Source: Robiginitalea sediminis (lineage in GTDB: Bacteria > Bacteroidota > Bacteroidia > Flavobacteriales > Flavobacteriaceae). Taken from it: a DNA stretch of 64,000 bases. Positions 19,125 to 27,426 of the stretch are shown here, piece by piece (the first letter of the stretch is position 1; the number at the start of each line of letters is the position of its first letter). The translations under genes were made by a program, and so were the position numbers. The notes beneath the pieces were generated by a model. That model worked only from the letters and a program-made list of their open reading frames with translations. It did not search any database and had not been told where the DNA came from. Where the stretch lies: the NCBI RefSeq assembly GCF_002198115.1, contig NZ_NGNR01000001.1, positions 310,001-374,000 of the forward strand, given 5' to 3'.

Positions 19125-19152
19125 GCCCTGCACCAAGCGCAAAACCAGTCCT

Positions 19153-20298
19153 ATGAAACGTCTTTTGGCCGCCATGGCGGCATTTTTCTGCCTGCTGCCC
19201 CTTGCGGCCCAGGTCAAACAGGAAATTTTTGAATCCTTCAAACTGCAGGAGCGACGGGATGTGAGCTACTATATCCCGGAATCCTACACCCCGGACAAAC
19301 AGTACCCCCTGGTGATTGTCCTCGATGCCGAACGCCTCTTCGACCAGGTGGTGGCCGTCTCCAAATACCACAGCAAATACCAGGGGATGCCCGAGACCCT
19401 TATCGTGGGGATCCACCAGGAAAAGGACGACCTGCGCTGGTACGATTGTGCCTTTGAAGAAGACAGCGGCCTGCCTTCGGACAAGGGCAAGGCCTTTTAC
19501 GAATTCATCGGGCTGGAACTGATCCCTTACATGGTAAGCGCCTATAATGTGGCGCCCTTTAAAATGATTGTGGGGTACGACATCACGGCCAATTTCGGCA
19601 ACTTTTACCTCTTCAAAGAAGCCTCGCTCTTCCATGGGTTTATCAGCATCTCCCCCTTCCTGGCCCCGGAAATGGAAACACGCGTACCCATGCGGCTTGC
19701 CGAACTGGACCAGCAAATCTTCTATCACCTCATTGCGGAAGGGGCCCCCGGCAAAGACCTGGAACGCATCAAAGCCATGGATGCCGGGATCGGACAGATC
19801 AAGCGGGAAGGGCTTCACTACTATTTTGACCTATACCCGGAGGCCGACGACATCTCCATTGGCGCCTATGGCATCAGCCAGGCCTGGGACCGCACCTTTT
19901 CCCTGTTTAAGCCCATCAGCCCCCGGGAATACCGGGAAAACATCCTGACTTCGGAAGAACCGGTCTTCAGCTACCTGGAAAACCGCTACAACACCATCGA
20001 ATCCCTTTTCGGCTTCCGCAAAAGCGTGGACCTGGACGATGTACTGGCCATCTATGCCGGGTGCAGGAAAAAGGGCGACTTCGAATCCCTTAAACCCCTG
20101 TCGGACCTCTGCAAGGAGGCCTTCCCGGAAACCATGCTCGGCTTTTATTTCGAAGGGGAGTACTACGAGGAACTCGGGGAACCCAAGAAAGCCCTCCGCA
20201 CCTTCGAAAAGGCCTTCGGGATGGAGGAAATCGACTTCCTGACCAAGGAGATGGCCCTGGAGAAAATGGATGCCCTGAAGGCGGACTTCGGGTTCTGA
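19153..20298 (+). CDS. Alpha/beta-hydrolase-fold (esterase-like) protein lacking catalytic residues
   Basis: A 381-residue exported protein: signal peptide 1-20 (FFCLLPLAAQ), then an esterase-D/IroE-like fold with YYIPESYTPDKQYPLVIVLDAE and ending the core in FHGFISISPFL. In relatives the nucleophile elbow reads GHSLGG; here it is G141-Y-D-I-T145, with Asp143 where Ser is expected, and the usual C-terminal His motif is replaced by ADDISIGA. Residues of about 330-380 look like a TPR-type helical hairpin (YYEELGEPKKALRTFEKAF). It is probably not a serine esterase and may be a binding protein. It lies 28 bp after the membrane protein gene. Confidence 0.75.
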   Translation: MKRLLAAMAAFFCLLPLAAQVKQEIFESFKLQERRDVSYYIPESYTPDKQYPLVIVLDAERLFDQVVAVSKYHSKYQGMPETLIVGIHQEKDDLRWYDCAFEEDSGLPSDKGKAFYEFIGLELIPYMVSAYNVAPFKMIVGYDITANFGNFYLFKEASLFHGFISISPFLAPEMETRVPMRLAELDQQIFYHLIAEGAPGKDLERIKAMDAGIGQIKREGLHYYFDLYPEADDISIGAYGISQAWDRTFSLFKPISPREYRENILTSEEPVFSYLENRYNTIESLFGFRKSVDLDDVLAIYAGCRKKGDFESLKPLSDLCKEAFPETMLGFYFEGEYYEELGEPKKALRTFEKAFGMEEIDFLTKEMALEKMDALKADFGF

Positions 20299-20339
20299 CC
20301 CACAGGCGTATCCCCGCTTGCCCATTGCGCAGGAGCGCG

Positions 20340-20347
20340 TATCTTTA
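20340..20347 (+). promoter_or_regulatory. Candidate promoter of radA
   Basis: TATCTTTA matches seven of the bases of TAnnTTTG, and a TTG at 20318-20320 lies 19 bases upstream, the standard Bacteroidetes -33 spacing. The leader to ATG 20369 is about 15-20 nt. Confidence 0.6.
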
Positions 20348-20368
20348 GGCCAAAGTCCTTCCTTCGCT

Positions 20369-21727
20369 ATGGCCAAGACCAAAACGGCTTATTTCTGCCA
20401 GAACTGCGGTGCCCAATTTGCCAAATGGCAGGGGCAATGCACCTCCTGCAAATCCTGGAACACCCTGGCCGAGGAAGTCCTGGAAGCCCCGAAAACCGCG
20501 GGCTGGCAAAGCGCTGATACCCCCAGAAAAGCAAGCAAACCGCTCCCGGTGGGCCAAATCCGGTCCGAAGCAGAAATGCGGGTACCCCTGGGGGACGCGG
20601 AACTGGACCGCGTGCTGGGGGGCGGGCTCGTGCCCGGGTCGCTGACCCTGCTGGGCGGGGAGCCCGGGATTGGCAAAAGCACGCTGATGCTCCAACTGGC
20701 CCTGAAGCAGGACTTTACCACCCTTTATGTGTCCGGGGAGGAAAGCCAGCGGCAGATTGCAATGCGCGCCCAGCGGATTGCCCCCGGGGCCGAAGCCTGC
20801 TACATCCTTACGGAGACCAACACCAGCAGGATTTTCCAGCAAATTGAGGCTGTAAAGCCCGGGCTGGTGGTGGTAGACAGCATCCAGACCCTGCACTCAG
20901 ACTACCTGGAAGCCGGGGCCGGAAGCATCTCCCAGATCCGGGAATGCACGGCAGAACTGATCAAATTTGCCAAGGTCTCCAACATCCCCGTGATCCTGAT
21001 CGGGCATATCACCAAGGACGGCACCATTGCCGGGCCCAAGATCCTGGAGCACATGGTAGATACGGTCCTGCAGTTTGAGGGCGACCGCAACCACCTCTTC
21101 CGCATTGTACGCAGCCTTAAAAACCGCTTCGGGTCCACTTCCGAACTGGGGATTTACGAAATGAAGGGGGATGGGCTCCATCCGGTAGCCAACCCCTCGG
21201 AAATCCTGATTTCCAAGGGCACCGAGGCCTTGAGCGGGACCGCCATTGCAGCCACCGTGGAGGGCATCCGCCCCCTGCTGATCGAAATCCAGGCCCTGGT
21301 GAGTACGGCCGTATATGGCACCCCCCAGCGCTCGGCCACGGGCTTCCCGCCCAGGCGCCTGAACATGCTGCTGGCAGTCCTGGAAAAACGGGCCGGCTTT
21401 AAGCTGGCCGCCAAAGATGTCTTCCTGAATATTACAGGGGGGATCCATGTAGACGACCCGGCCATAGACCTGGCCGTATTGGCCGCCATCCTCTCCAGCA
21501 CCTCAGACATCGCCCTGGAGCGGGGCGCCTGCTTTGCAGGAGAAGTGGGGCTGGCCGGCGAAATCCGCCCGGTCCCGCGAATAGACCAGCGCATAGGGGA
21601 AGCCCAAAAGCTGGGCTTTACCCGGATCTTTATTTCCTCCCATGCCAAAACCAGCCTAAAGAAACCGGGCATAGAGATTGTCCGGGTGGGCAAAGTGGAG
21701 GACTTGTTGCGGCGGCTTTTTGGATGA
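20369..21727 (+). CDS. radA: DNA repair protein RadA (branch migration ATPase)
   Basis: RadA promotes branch migration in recombination. The 452-residue protein has an N-terminal zinc finger (Cys10-x2-Cys13, Cys24-x2-Cys27), Walker A GGEPGIGKST, the RadA-specific motif KNRFGS, and a C-terminal Lon-protease-like domain (FLNITGGIHVDDPAIDLAVLAAILSS). ATG 20369 fits the zinc-finger position. The gene ends next to an octamer-phased palindromic element that separates it from the convergent aldo/keto reductase gene. Confidence 0.97.
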   Translation: MAKTKTAYFCQNCGAQFAKWQGQCTSCKSWNTLAEEVLEAPKTAGWQSADTPRKASKPLPVGQIRSEAEMRVPLGDAELDRVLGGGLVPGSLTLLGGEPGIGKSTLMLQLALKQDFTTLYVSGEESQRQIAMRAQRIAPGAEACYILTETNTSRIFQQIEAVKPGLVVVDSIQTLHSDYLEAGAGSISQIRECTAELIKFAKVSNIPVILIGHITKDGTIAGPKILEHMVDTVLQFEGDRNHLFRIVRSLKNRFGSTSELGIYEMKGDGLHPVANPSEILISKGTEALSGTAIAATVEGIRPLLIEIQALVSTAVYGTPQRSATGFPPRRLNMLLAVLEKRAGFKLAAKDVFLNITGGIHVDDPAIDLAVLAAILSSTSDIALERGACFAGEVGLAGEIRPVPRIDQRIGEAQKLGFTRIFISSHAKTSLKKPGIEIVRVGKVEDLLRRLFG

Positions 21728-21732
21728 TATTC

Positions 21733-21836
21733 AATGGGTAAATGAACCGGTATGTTAATGTGCTAATGTGCTAATGGGTTAATGGGCAAAAGTGATCATT
21801 TTCAAATTTTCAAATTAGCACATTAGCACATTAATC
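21733..21836. repeat. Octamer-phased palindromic element
   Basis: The whole radA-aldo/keto reductase gap can be read as 13 consecutive 8-bp units in one phase, most with AT at positions 2-3: AATGGGTA, AATGAACC, GGTATGTT, AATGTGCT twice, AATGGGTT, AATGGGCA, AAAGTGAT, CATTTTCA, AATTTTCA, AATTAGCA, CATTAGCA, CATTAATC. The segment 21755-21775 is the perfect reverse complement of 21814-21834 (21-bp arms, 38-bp loop). The last unit reaches into the stop codon of the reductase gene. It is much richer in A+T than its surroundings. It could serve as a bidirectional terminator between the convergent genes. Confidence 0.85.
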
Positions 21837-22875
21837 AGGGCGCCGGATTAGGATATTGCTCATGCACAGCCTCCAATTCCTGCAGAACCTCTGTAGAAAG
21901 CTCCAGGTCGATGCTGCCGATATTCTCCTGTAACTGCTCCATGGAGGTGGCCCCGATAATGTTGCTGGTCAGAAAGGGCCTGGAGGTGACAAAGGCCAGG
22001 GACATCTGTGCCAGGGAAAACCCGTGCCGGTCCGCAATATCCTTGTACGCCTGGGTAGCTGCCGTTGCCGTTTCGCTGCTGTAGCGCTTGTAATTTGGAA
22101 AAAGGGTAATGCGGGCCTTCTCCGGGCTGCGGCCCCCCAGGTATTTCCCGCTGAGCACTCCGAAACCGAGGGGTGAATAGGCTAATAACCCGATTTTAGC
22201 GCGGTGTGAGACTTCGGCCAGGCCCACCTCGAAGGTCCGGTTGAGCAAACTGTACGGGTTCTGGATGGTGATCATCCGGGGCAGCCCGGCATGCACCTTG
22301 GCCTCCTCCAGGTAGCGCATGGTCCCCCATGGGGTTTCGTTGGAAAGGCCTACCTGGCGGATCTTCCCCTGGCCGATAAGGTCTGCCAGGGTCTCGAGCA
22401 CCTGGTGGATATTGTCCTCCCAATGGTCGTCCGACCGGTGTTCATACCCCCTTTTCCCGAAATAATTCGTGTTGCGTTCCGGCCAGTGCAGCTGGTAGAG
22501 GTCGATATAGTCCGTCTGCAGGCGGCGCAGGCTTCCCTCCACAGCCTCCCGGATGGACTCCGGGCTGAAGCCCGTAGTCCGGATGTATTTGGTAAATGGG
22601 GCCTTCCCGGCAATTTTGGTGGCCAGGACAATTTCGCTGCGTTTTCCGGTTTTCTTGAACCATTTGCCAATGTATTCCTCTGTGAGCGAGTGGAAATCCG
22701 CATGGGGTGGAATGGGGTATAACTCTGCCGTATCGAAGAAGTTGATGCCCTGCGCTACGGCGTAGTCCATTTGCTGGTGCCCTTCGGCCTCGGTATTCTG
22801 GCGGCCCCAGGTCATGGTGCCCAGGCAGATCTTGCTAACCTTTATGTCGGTATTCGGGAGCGTAGTGTATTTCAT
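21835..22875 (-). CDS. Aldo/keto reductase (Tas-like)
   Basis: A 346-residue NADPH-dependent oxidoreductase of the aldo/keto reductase superfamily, with the catalytic tetrad visible as Asp48 (FFDTAELY), Tyr53, Lys87 (LATKIAG) and His130 (LYQLHWPER). The insertion after the tetrad His (RNTNYFGKRGYE) and overall length match the E. coli Tas branch, whose natural substrate is not settled. The barrel end contains NIIGATSMEQLQENI, the phosphate-binding loop of the cofactor. Its 3' end touches the octamer-phased element. Confidence 0.92.
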   Translation of the reverse strand: MKYTTLPNTDIKVSKICLGTMTWGRQNTEAEGHQQMDYAVAQGINFFDTAELYPIPPHADFHSLTEEYIGKWFKKTGKRSEIVLATKIAGKAPFTKYIRTTGFSPESIREAVEGSLRRLQTDYIDLYQLHWPERNTNYFGKRGYEHRSDDHWEDNIHQVLETLADLIGQGKIRQVGLSNETPWGTMRYLEEAKVHAGLPRMITIQNPYSLLNRTFEVGLAEVSHRAKIGLLAYSPLGFGVLSGKYLGGRSPEKARITLFPNYKRYSSETATAATQAYKDIADRHGFSLAQMSLAFVTSRPFLTSNIIGATSMEQLQENIGSIDLELSTEVLQELEAVHEQYPNPAP

Positions 22876-22893
22876 GGATGGTTTGGATATGCG

Positions 22894-23661
22894 TTACGAT
22901 TCGCTGAGTTCTAAAAGGATGGGGCAATGGTCGCTGTGCATGGCACTGGGGAGGATCACCGAGCGTTTCAGCCGGGGTTCCAGGGGGGTGGAGACCATGC
23001 CGTAATCCAGGCGCCAGCCCTTGTTCTTTGCCCGGGCACCCGCCCGGTAGGTCCACCAGGTATAGTGGTGCGGGTCCGGGTTAAAGTACCGGAAGCTGTC
23101 TATAAAACCGCTGTCTATGAAGTTGCTGATCCATTCCCGTTCTACGGGGAGGAAGCCGGATACATTCTTATTGCGGACCGGGTCGTGGATATCGATGGCC
23201 CTGTGGCAGATGTTGTAGTCCCCCAAAATGACCAGTTCCGGCTTCTCTGCCTTTAACCGGTTCACGTACTGTTGGAAATCCGCCATGTACCGGATTTTAT
23301 GCTCCAGGCGGGCTATGTTGGTTCCGGAAGGCAGGTAGAGGCTCATGACCGAAACGCCCCCGAAATCGGCCCTCAGGTTGCGCCCTTCCTCGTCCATATA
23401 GCCTATCCCGGTCCCGAATTCCACGTGGTCCGGGCGCTGGCGGGAGAGGATGGCCACCCCGCTGTATCCCTTTTTCTGGGCGGGGTACCAGTAATGGTAG
23501 GGGTACCCGGCCTTGTGGAATGCTTCCAGGTCCAGCTGGTCTTCCTGCGCCTTGATCTCCTGCAGGCAGATCACGTCCGGCCCGGTCTGCACCAGCCATT
23601 GCAGGAAGCCTTTCCTTATGGCGGCGCGGATACCGTTAACGTTATAGGATGCAATCTTCAA
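22894..23661 (-). CDS. xth: Exodeoxyribonuclease III (AP endonuclease)
   Basis: This protein cuts DNA at abasic sites and removes nucleotides from 3' ends in base-excision repair. The 255-residue enzyme has Asn7 (SYNVNGIR), Glu35 (CLQEIK), the GDYNICHRAIDIHDP motif and terminal SDHCPILLEL. I place the start at TTG 23661: MKIASYNVNGIR is the canonical N-terminus, and a perfect TATTTTTG -10 element lies between it and the in-frame ATG at 23691, which therefore would not be transcribed. It is divergent from a TonB receptor gene. Confidence 0.95.
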   Translation of the reverse strand: MKIASYNVNGIRAAIRKGFLQWLVQTGPDVICLQEIKAQEDQLDLEAFHKAGYPYHYWYPAQKKGYSGVAILSRQRPDHVEFGTGIGYMDEEGRNLRADFGGVSVMSLYLPSGTNIARLEHKIRYMADFQQYVNRLKAEKPELVILGDYNICHRAIDIHDPVRNKNVSGFLPVEREWISNFIDSGFIDSFRYFNPDPHHYTWWTYRAGARAKNKGWRLDYGMVSTPLEPRLKRSVILPSAMHSDHCPILLELSES

Positions 23662-23666
23662 TGCGG

Positions 23667-23686
23667 GCGGGTTTCCCGCAAAAATA
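23667..23686 (-). promoter_or_regulatory. xth -10 element with adjoining inverted repeat
   Basis: On the minus strand TATTTTTG (23679-23686) is followed at once by the inverted repeat GCGGG-AAA-CCCGC, whose first G is the last base of the -10 element. The TTG start codon follows six bases later. The repeat covers the expected transcription start, so it is placed either as an operator or as a hairpin at the mRNA 5' end. Confidence 0.55.
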
Positions 23687-23741
23687 ACCATTGCCCGGGA
23701 GTCGTGAAAACAGCGTTCCGCGGGCAGCCTAATTTTACCCT

Positions 23742-23749
23742 TATCTTTA
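23742..23749 (+). promoter_or_regulatory. Candidate -10 element of the TonB receptor gene
   Basis: TATCTTTA differs from the consensus only in the last base and lies 19 bases upstream of the GTG start at 23769. Confidence 0.5.
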
Positions 23750-23768
23750 CGGTTTTAATCCCTGGTAC

Positions 23769-25838
23769 GTGAAACGCATCTGCCTCATTTTCCCCCTGCT
23801 TTTCTGGCTTTACCCGGCCCTATCCCAGCAAACTCCCAAGGACAGTATCATTGGCCTGGACGAAGTGGTCCTCAGCCTGGAACGCGACCCGTCTTCTGCC
23901 CTGGGCCTGGTGCCCGTCGAAACCCTCACAGAACAGGCCATCCGCCTGCAAAACCCGGTAGACTTCGCCGGGACCCTGAACCAGGTGCCCGGCCTCTATA
24001 TGCTCTCCGGCGCCCTGAACACCAACCGCATCACCATCCGGGGGGTAGGGGCCCGGACCCCGTTCGGCACGGACAAGCTGAGGATGTACTTTAACGACAT
24101 CCCGGTAACCAACGGCACGGGGGTATCGGCACTGGAAGCCTACGACCTGGAGGACCTCTATGCCATCCGCGTGGTAAAAGGGCCTAAATCCGGGGCTTAC
24201 GGGGCTGCATTGGGCGGTGCCCTGTTGCTGGAAAGCGACCGTCCCATCCAGGATGGCACCTTTTTGAGGAGCAGGACCACCACGGGTTCTTACGGGATGT
24301 TTAAGACCAACCTGGCCCTGGAACACCAGGACGGAAACCTCAGCGCGGAGGTGCGCTACAACAAACTGACCACCCAGGGATACCGGGAGAACAACGCCTT
24401 CGACCGGGATGGAGTCCTGGTAGGGATTACCCAGTCTTTTTCCGAGGACCACCAGCTCTCTCTCCTGGCCAATTATATCGATTACCGGGCCGAAATCCCG
24501 AGTTCCCTGAACCGGACCGATTTTGAAACGGAGCCCACCAAAGCCGCCTTTACCTGGGCTGCAGCCAAAGGCTATGAAGCCAACCGCTACAGTCTTTTCG
24601 GCCTGGCCAACCGCATGAAGCTGGGCAAGGCCCTGGAAAATACCACCAGCCTTTTTGCCACCTACCTGGACCACTATGAGCCGCGGCCCTTCAACATTCT
24701 GGACGAAACCACCTTCGGGTATGGCCTCCGAACCGTGTTCCGCCTTCCGCTGAGCCCTGCGGGGGCACAGGCGGAATGGGGAGGGGAACTCTACCGGGAC
24801 CGCTACCAGTGGAGCACGTACGAGAACCGCTATGAGGACAACAACGGGAACGGCAGCCTGCAGGGGGACCAACTCTCGCGCAACAAGGAATTCCGCAACC
24901 AGTTTTTTGCTTTTGCCAGTTTGAGCTGGCCCGTGGCACCCCGCCTTACAGCACGCGCCGGCCTGTCCCTGAACCATACCCGGTACGATTACCGCGACCT
25001 CTTCCGGACCGGGACGGATAACCGTTCCGGGAAAAGGGACTTCGACCCGGTACTGCTACCCAGTTTCGACCTGAGATATGAGGCCCCGGGGGGCTCCTCC
25101 CTCTACCTGAATGTCAGCCGGGGCTTCAGCAACCCGGGGCTGGAGGAAACCCTGACCCCGGACGGGCTAGTAAACCCGGAAATCGGGCAGGAAAAAGGGG
25201 TCAATTACGAGGCCGGGGGGCAATGGCTGGCGGTTGAAGGGCGCTTGAGGGTTTCGGGCTCCCTGTACCGGATGGAGATCCGGGACCTGCTGGTAGCCGA
25301 ACGGGTGGGAGACGACCAGTTTGTGGGGCGCAATGCCGGCCGCACCCGCCACCAGGGGCTGGAACTCCTAGCGGAATACCAATGGCCCATAGGCCGCTGG
25401 AACCTGGCCCCATACCTCTCCTATTCCCTGAGCGACCATAGTTTCAGGGAATTTGTGGACGGGGATAACAATTATTCCGGGAACCCCCTTACCGGGGTCC
25501 CACGCCACAGGGTATACGGGGGGGTGCGCCTTCGGAGCCAGGGCGGTATGTACTGGAACACAACCTACCAGTATGTGGACCCCATACCCCTGCGGGACGA
25601 CGCCTCGGTCTACAGCGATCCCTACCAGCTGCTGAGTATGCAATGGGGGTATCGAAGGGCGCTGACGGGAAAACTAACTGCCGAATTCCAGTTGGGCATC
25701 AACAACCTGGCCAACGCGAATTACGCCAGCTCGGTCCTGATCAATGCCGGGAGTTTCGGGGGCGCCCAGCCGCGGTACTTCTACCCCGGCAATAACCGGA
25801 ATTACTACACCGGCCTGCTGCTGCTCTGGGCCCTTTAG
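23769..25838 (+). CDS. TonB-dependent receptor
   Basis: A 689-residue outer-membrane receptor without the carboxypeptidase-like N-domain of its neighbours. A signal peptide (FPLLFWLYPALSQQ) is followed directly by a TonB-box-like region (LDEVVLSLERD), a plug domain (TITIRGVGARTPFG-like ITIRGVGARTPFGTDKLRMY, RVVKGPKSGAYGAALGGALLL) and a beta-barrel that ends in the membrane-anchor strand NYYTGLLLLWAL. This short form resembles siderophore, metal or vitamin receptors (FecA/BtuB size). Start codon GTG. The stop overlaps that of glyS by 3 bp in convergent orientation. Confidence 0.88.
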   Translation: MKRICLIFPLLFWLYPALSQQTPKDSIIGLDEVVLSLERDPSSALGLVPVETLTEQAIRLQNPVDFAGTLNQVPGLYMLSGALNTNRITIRGVGARTPFGTDKLRMYFNDIPVTNGTGVSALEAYDLEDLYAIRVVKGPKSGAYGAALGGALLLESDRPIQDGTFLRSRTTTGSYGMFKTNLALEHQDGNLSAEVRYNKLTTQGYRENNAFDRDGVLVGITQSFSEDHQLSLLANYIDYRAEIPSSLNRTDFETEPTKAAFTWAAAKGYEANRYSLFGLANRMKLGKALENTTSLFATYLDHYEPRPFNILDETTFGYGLRTVFRLPLSPAGAQAEWGGELYRDRYQWSTYENRYEDNNGNGSLQGDQLSRNKEFRNQFFAFASLSWPVAPRLTARAGLSLNHTRYDYRDLFRTGTDNRSGKRDFDPVLLPSFDLRYEAPGGSSLYLNVSRGFSNPGLEETLTPDGLVNPEIGQEKGVNYEAGGQWLAVEGRLRVSGSLYRMEIRDLLVAERVGDDQFVGRNAGRTRHQGLELLAEYQWPIGRWNLAPYLSYSLSDHSFREFVDGDNNYSGNPLTGVPRHRVYGGVRLRSQGGMYWNTTYQYVDPIPLRDDASVYSDPYQLLSMQWGYRRALTGKLTAEFQLGINNLANANYASSVLINAGSFGGAQPRYFYPGNNRNYYTGLLLLWAL

Positions 25839-27388
25839 GCAGGCTGCTCCATCCGCTGCAGCCATTGCTTCATATCCACTTCCTGGTGGATATGGGCGGC
25901 GAGGGCATCTATGGAAACGCGCTTTTGCTCCATGGTATCCCGATAGCGGAGCGTCACGGTGCGGTCTTCCAGACTCTGGTGGTCTACCGTAATGCAGAAA
26001 GGGGTGCCGGCGGCATCCTGGCGGCGGTAGCGGCGGCCTACAGCATCCTTTTCGTCGTACTGCACATTGAAATCCCACTTGAGCAGGTCCACGATTTCGT
26101 GGGCCAGCTCCGGCAACCCATCGCGCTTGATTAACGGCAGGATGGCTGCTTTGGTGGGTGCCAGTACGGCCGGCAACCGCAAGACGGTCCGGCTACTGCC
26201 GTCCTCCAGGGTCTCTTCCTGCAAGGCGTGGGAGAAGATCGCCAGGAACATCCGGTCCAGGCCAATGGAAGTCTCCACCACGTACGGCACATAATGCTCC
26301 TCGAGTTCCGGGTCGAAATACTGCAGTTTCTTTCCGGAGTATTTCTCGTGGTTGCCCAGGTCGAAGTCGGTACGGGAATGGATGCCCTCCAGTTCCTTGA
26401 AACCAAAGGGGAAGCGGAATTCGATATCGGCCGCGGCATCGGCATAGTGGGCGAGTTTTTCGTGGTCGTGGAAGCGGTAGTTCTCCGGCCCCATCCCCAA
26501 GGACAGGTGCCATTTCATCCGGGCCTCCTTCCAGTGCTCGTACCACTCCTTCTGGCTGCCGGGGCGGATAAAGAACTGCATCTCCATCTGCTCGAATTCC
26601 CGCATGCGGAAAATAAACTGCCGGGCTACAATTTCATTCCGGAAGGCCTTCCCTACCTGTGCGATCCCGAATGGGATTTTCATCCGTCCGGATTTCTGCA
26701 CATTGAGGAAGTTCACGAAAATCCCCTGGGCGGTCTCCGGCCTGAGGTACAGGTCCATGGCGGTGTCTGCACTGGCGCCCAGCTTGGTGCCGAACATAAG
26801 GTTGAACTGCTTGACATCCGTCCAGTTGCGGGATCCGGAAAGGGGACATACAATCTCGAGTTCCTCGATAAGGGCCTTTACATCGGCCAGGTCCTCCTTT
26901 TCAAGGGAACGGGCCAGGCGCTGGATAATGGCCTGGGACTCTTCCTGGTACTTCAGCACCCTCGGGTTGGTAGCCATAAACTGGTCCTGGTCGAAGGCAT
27001 CGCCGAAGCGCTTGGCCGCCTTGGCCACTTCCTTCTCTATCTTGGCCTCGATCTTGGCCACGTGGTCCTCTACCAGGACGTCTGCCCGGTAGCGCTTTTT
27101 GGAGTCCTTATTGTCGATCAGGGGGTCGTTGAAGGCATCTACGTGCCCGGAGGCCTTCCAGGTGGTGGGGTGCATAAAAATAGCGGCGTCTATGCCCACG
27201 ATGTTCTCGTTGAGCTGCACCATGGCCTTCCACCAGTATTCCCGGATGTTTTTCTTGAGTTCCGCCCCGTTCTGGGCGTAATCGTAAACGGCGCTCAAAC
27301 CGTCATAAATCTCGCTGGACTGGACTACATACCCGTATTCCTTCGCGTGCGATATTACTTTCCTGAAATCGTCTTCTTGCTTTGCCAT
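25835..27388 (-). CDS. glyS: Glycyl-tRNA synthetase (dimeric type)
   Basis: This class II enzyme charges tRNA-Gly. The 517-residue single-chain form (eukaryote/Thermus-like alpha2 type) shows the motif 1 region SSEIYDGLSAVYDYAQNG, motif 2 FRNEIVARQFIFRMREFEQME and motif 3 ETSIGLDRMFLAIF, and a C-terminal anticodon-binding domain. The start MAKQEDDFRKVISHAKEYG is conserved. A perfect TATTTTTG element sits four bases upstream of the ATG, so the mRNA is likely leaderless. Confidence 0.97.
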   Translation of the reverse strand: MAKQEDDFRKVISHAKEYGYVVQSSEIYDGLSAVYDYAQNGAELKKNIREYWWKAMVQLNENIVGIDAAIFMHPTTWKASGHVDAFNDPLIDNKDSKKRYRADVLVEDHVAKIEAKIEKEVAKAAKRFGDAFDQDQFMATNPRVLKYQEESQAIIQRLARSLEKEDLADVKALIEELEIVCPLSGSRNWTDVKQFNLMFGTKLGASADTAMDLYLRPETAQGIFVNFLNVQKSGRMKIPFGIAQVGKAFRNEIVARQFIFRMREFEQMEMQFFIRPGSQKEWYEHWKEARMKWHLSLGMGPENYRFHDHEKLAHYADAAADIEFRFPFGFKELEGIHSRTDFDLGNHEKYSGKKLQYFDPELEEHYVPYVVETSIGLDRMFLAIFSHALQEETLEDGSSRTVLRLPAVLAPTKAAILPLIKRDGLPELAHEIVDLLKWDFNVQYDEKDAVGRRYRRQDAAGTPFCITVDHQSLEDRTVTLRYRDTMEQKRVSIDALAAHIHQEVDMKQWLQRMEQPA

Positions 27389-27392
27389 TGGG

Positions 27393-27400
27393 CAAAAATA
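27393..27400 (-). promoter_or_regulatory. -10 element of glyS
   Basis: TATTTTTG on the minus strand, then CCCA, then ATG 27388. The four-base gap is the same as at bioF, panD and the nuclease gene at 36235. Confidence 0.7.
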
Positions 27401-27426
27401 GAATATTCAGGGAAAAAGGCCGATGA

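Noticed and set aside
23662-23691. ATG 23691 as the start of exonuclease III
   Set aside because: The perfect -10 element TATTTTTG lies downstream of it, and the conserved N-terminus begins at TTG 23661.
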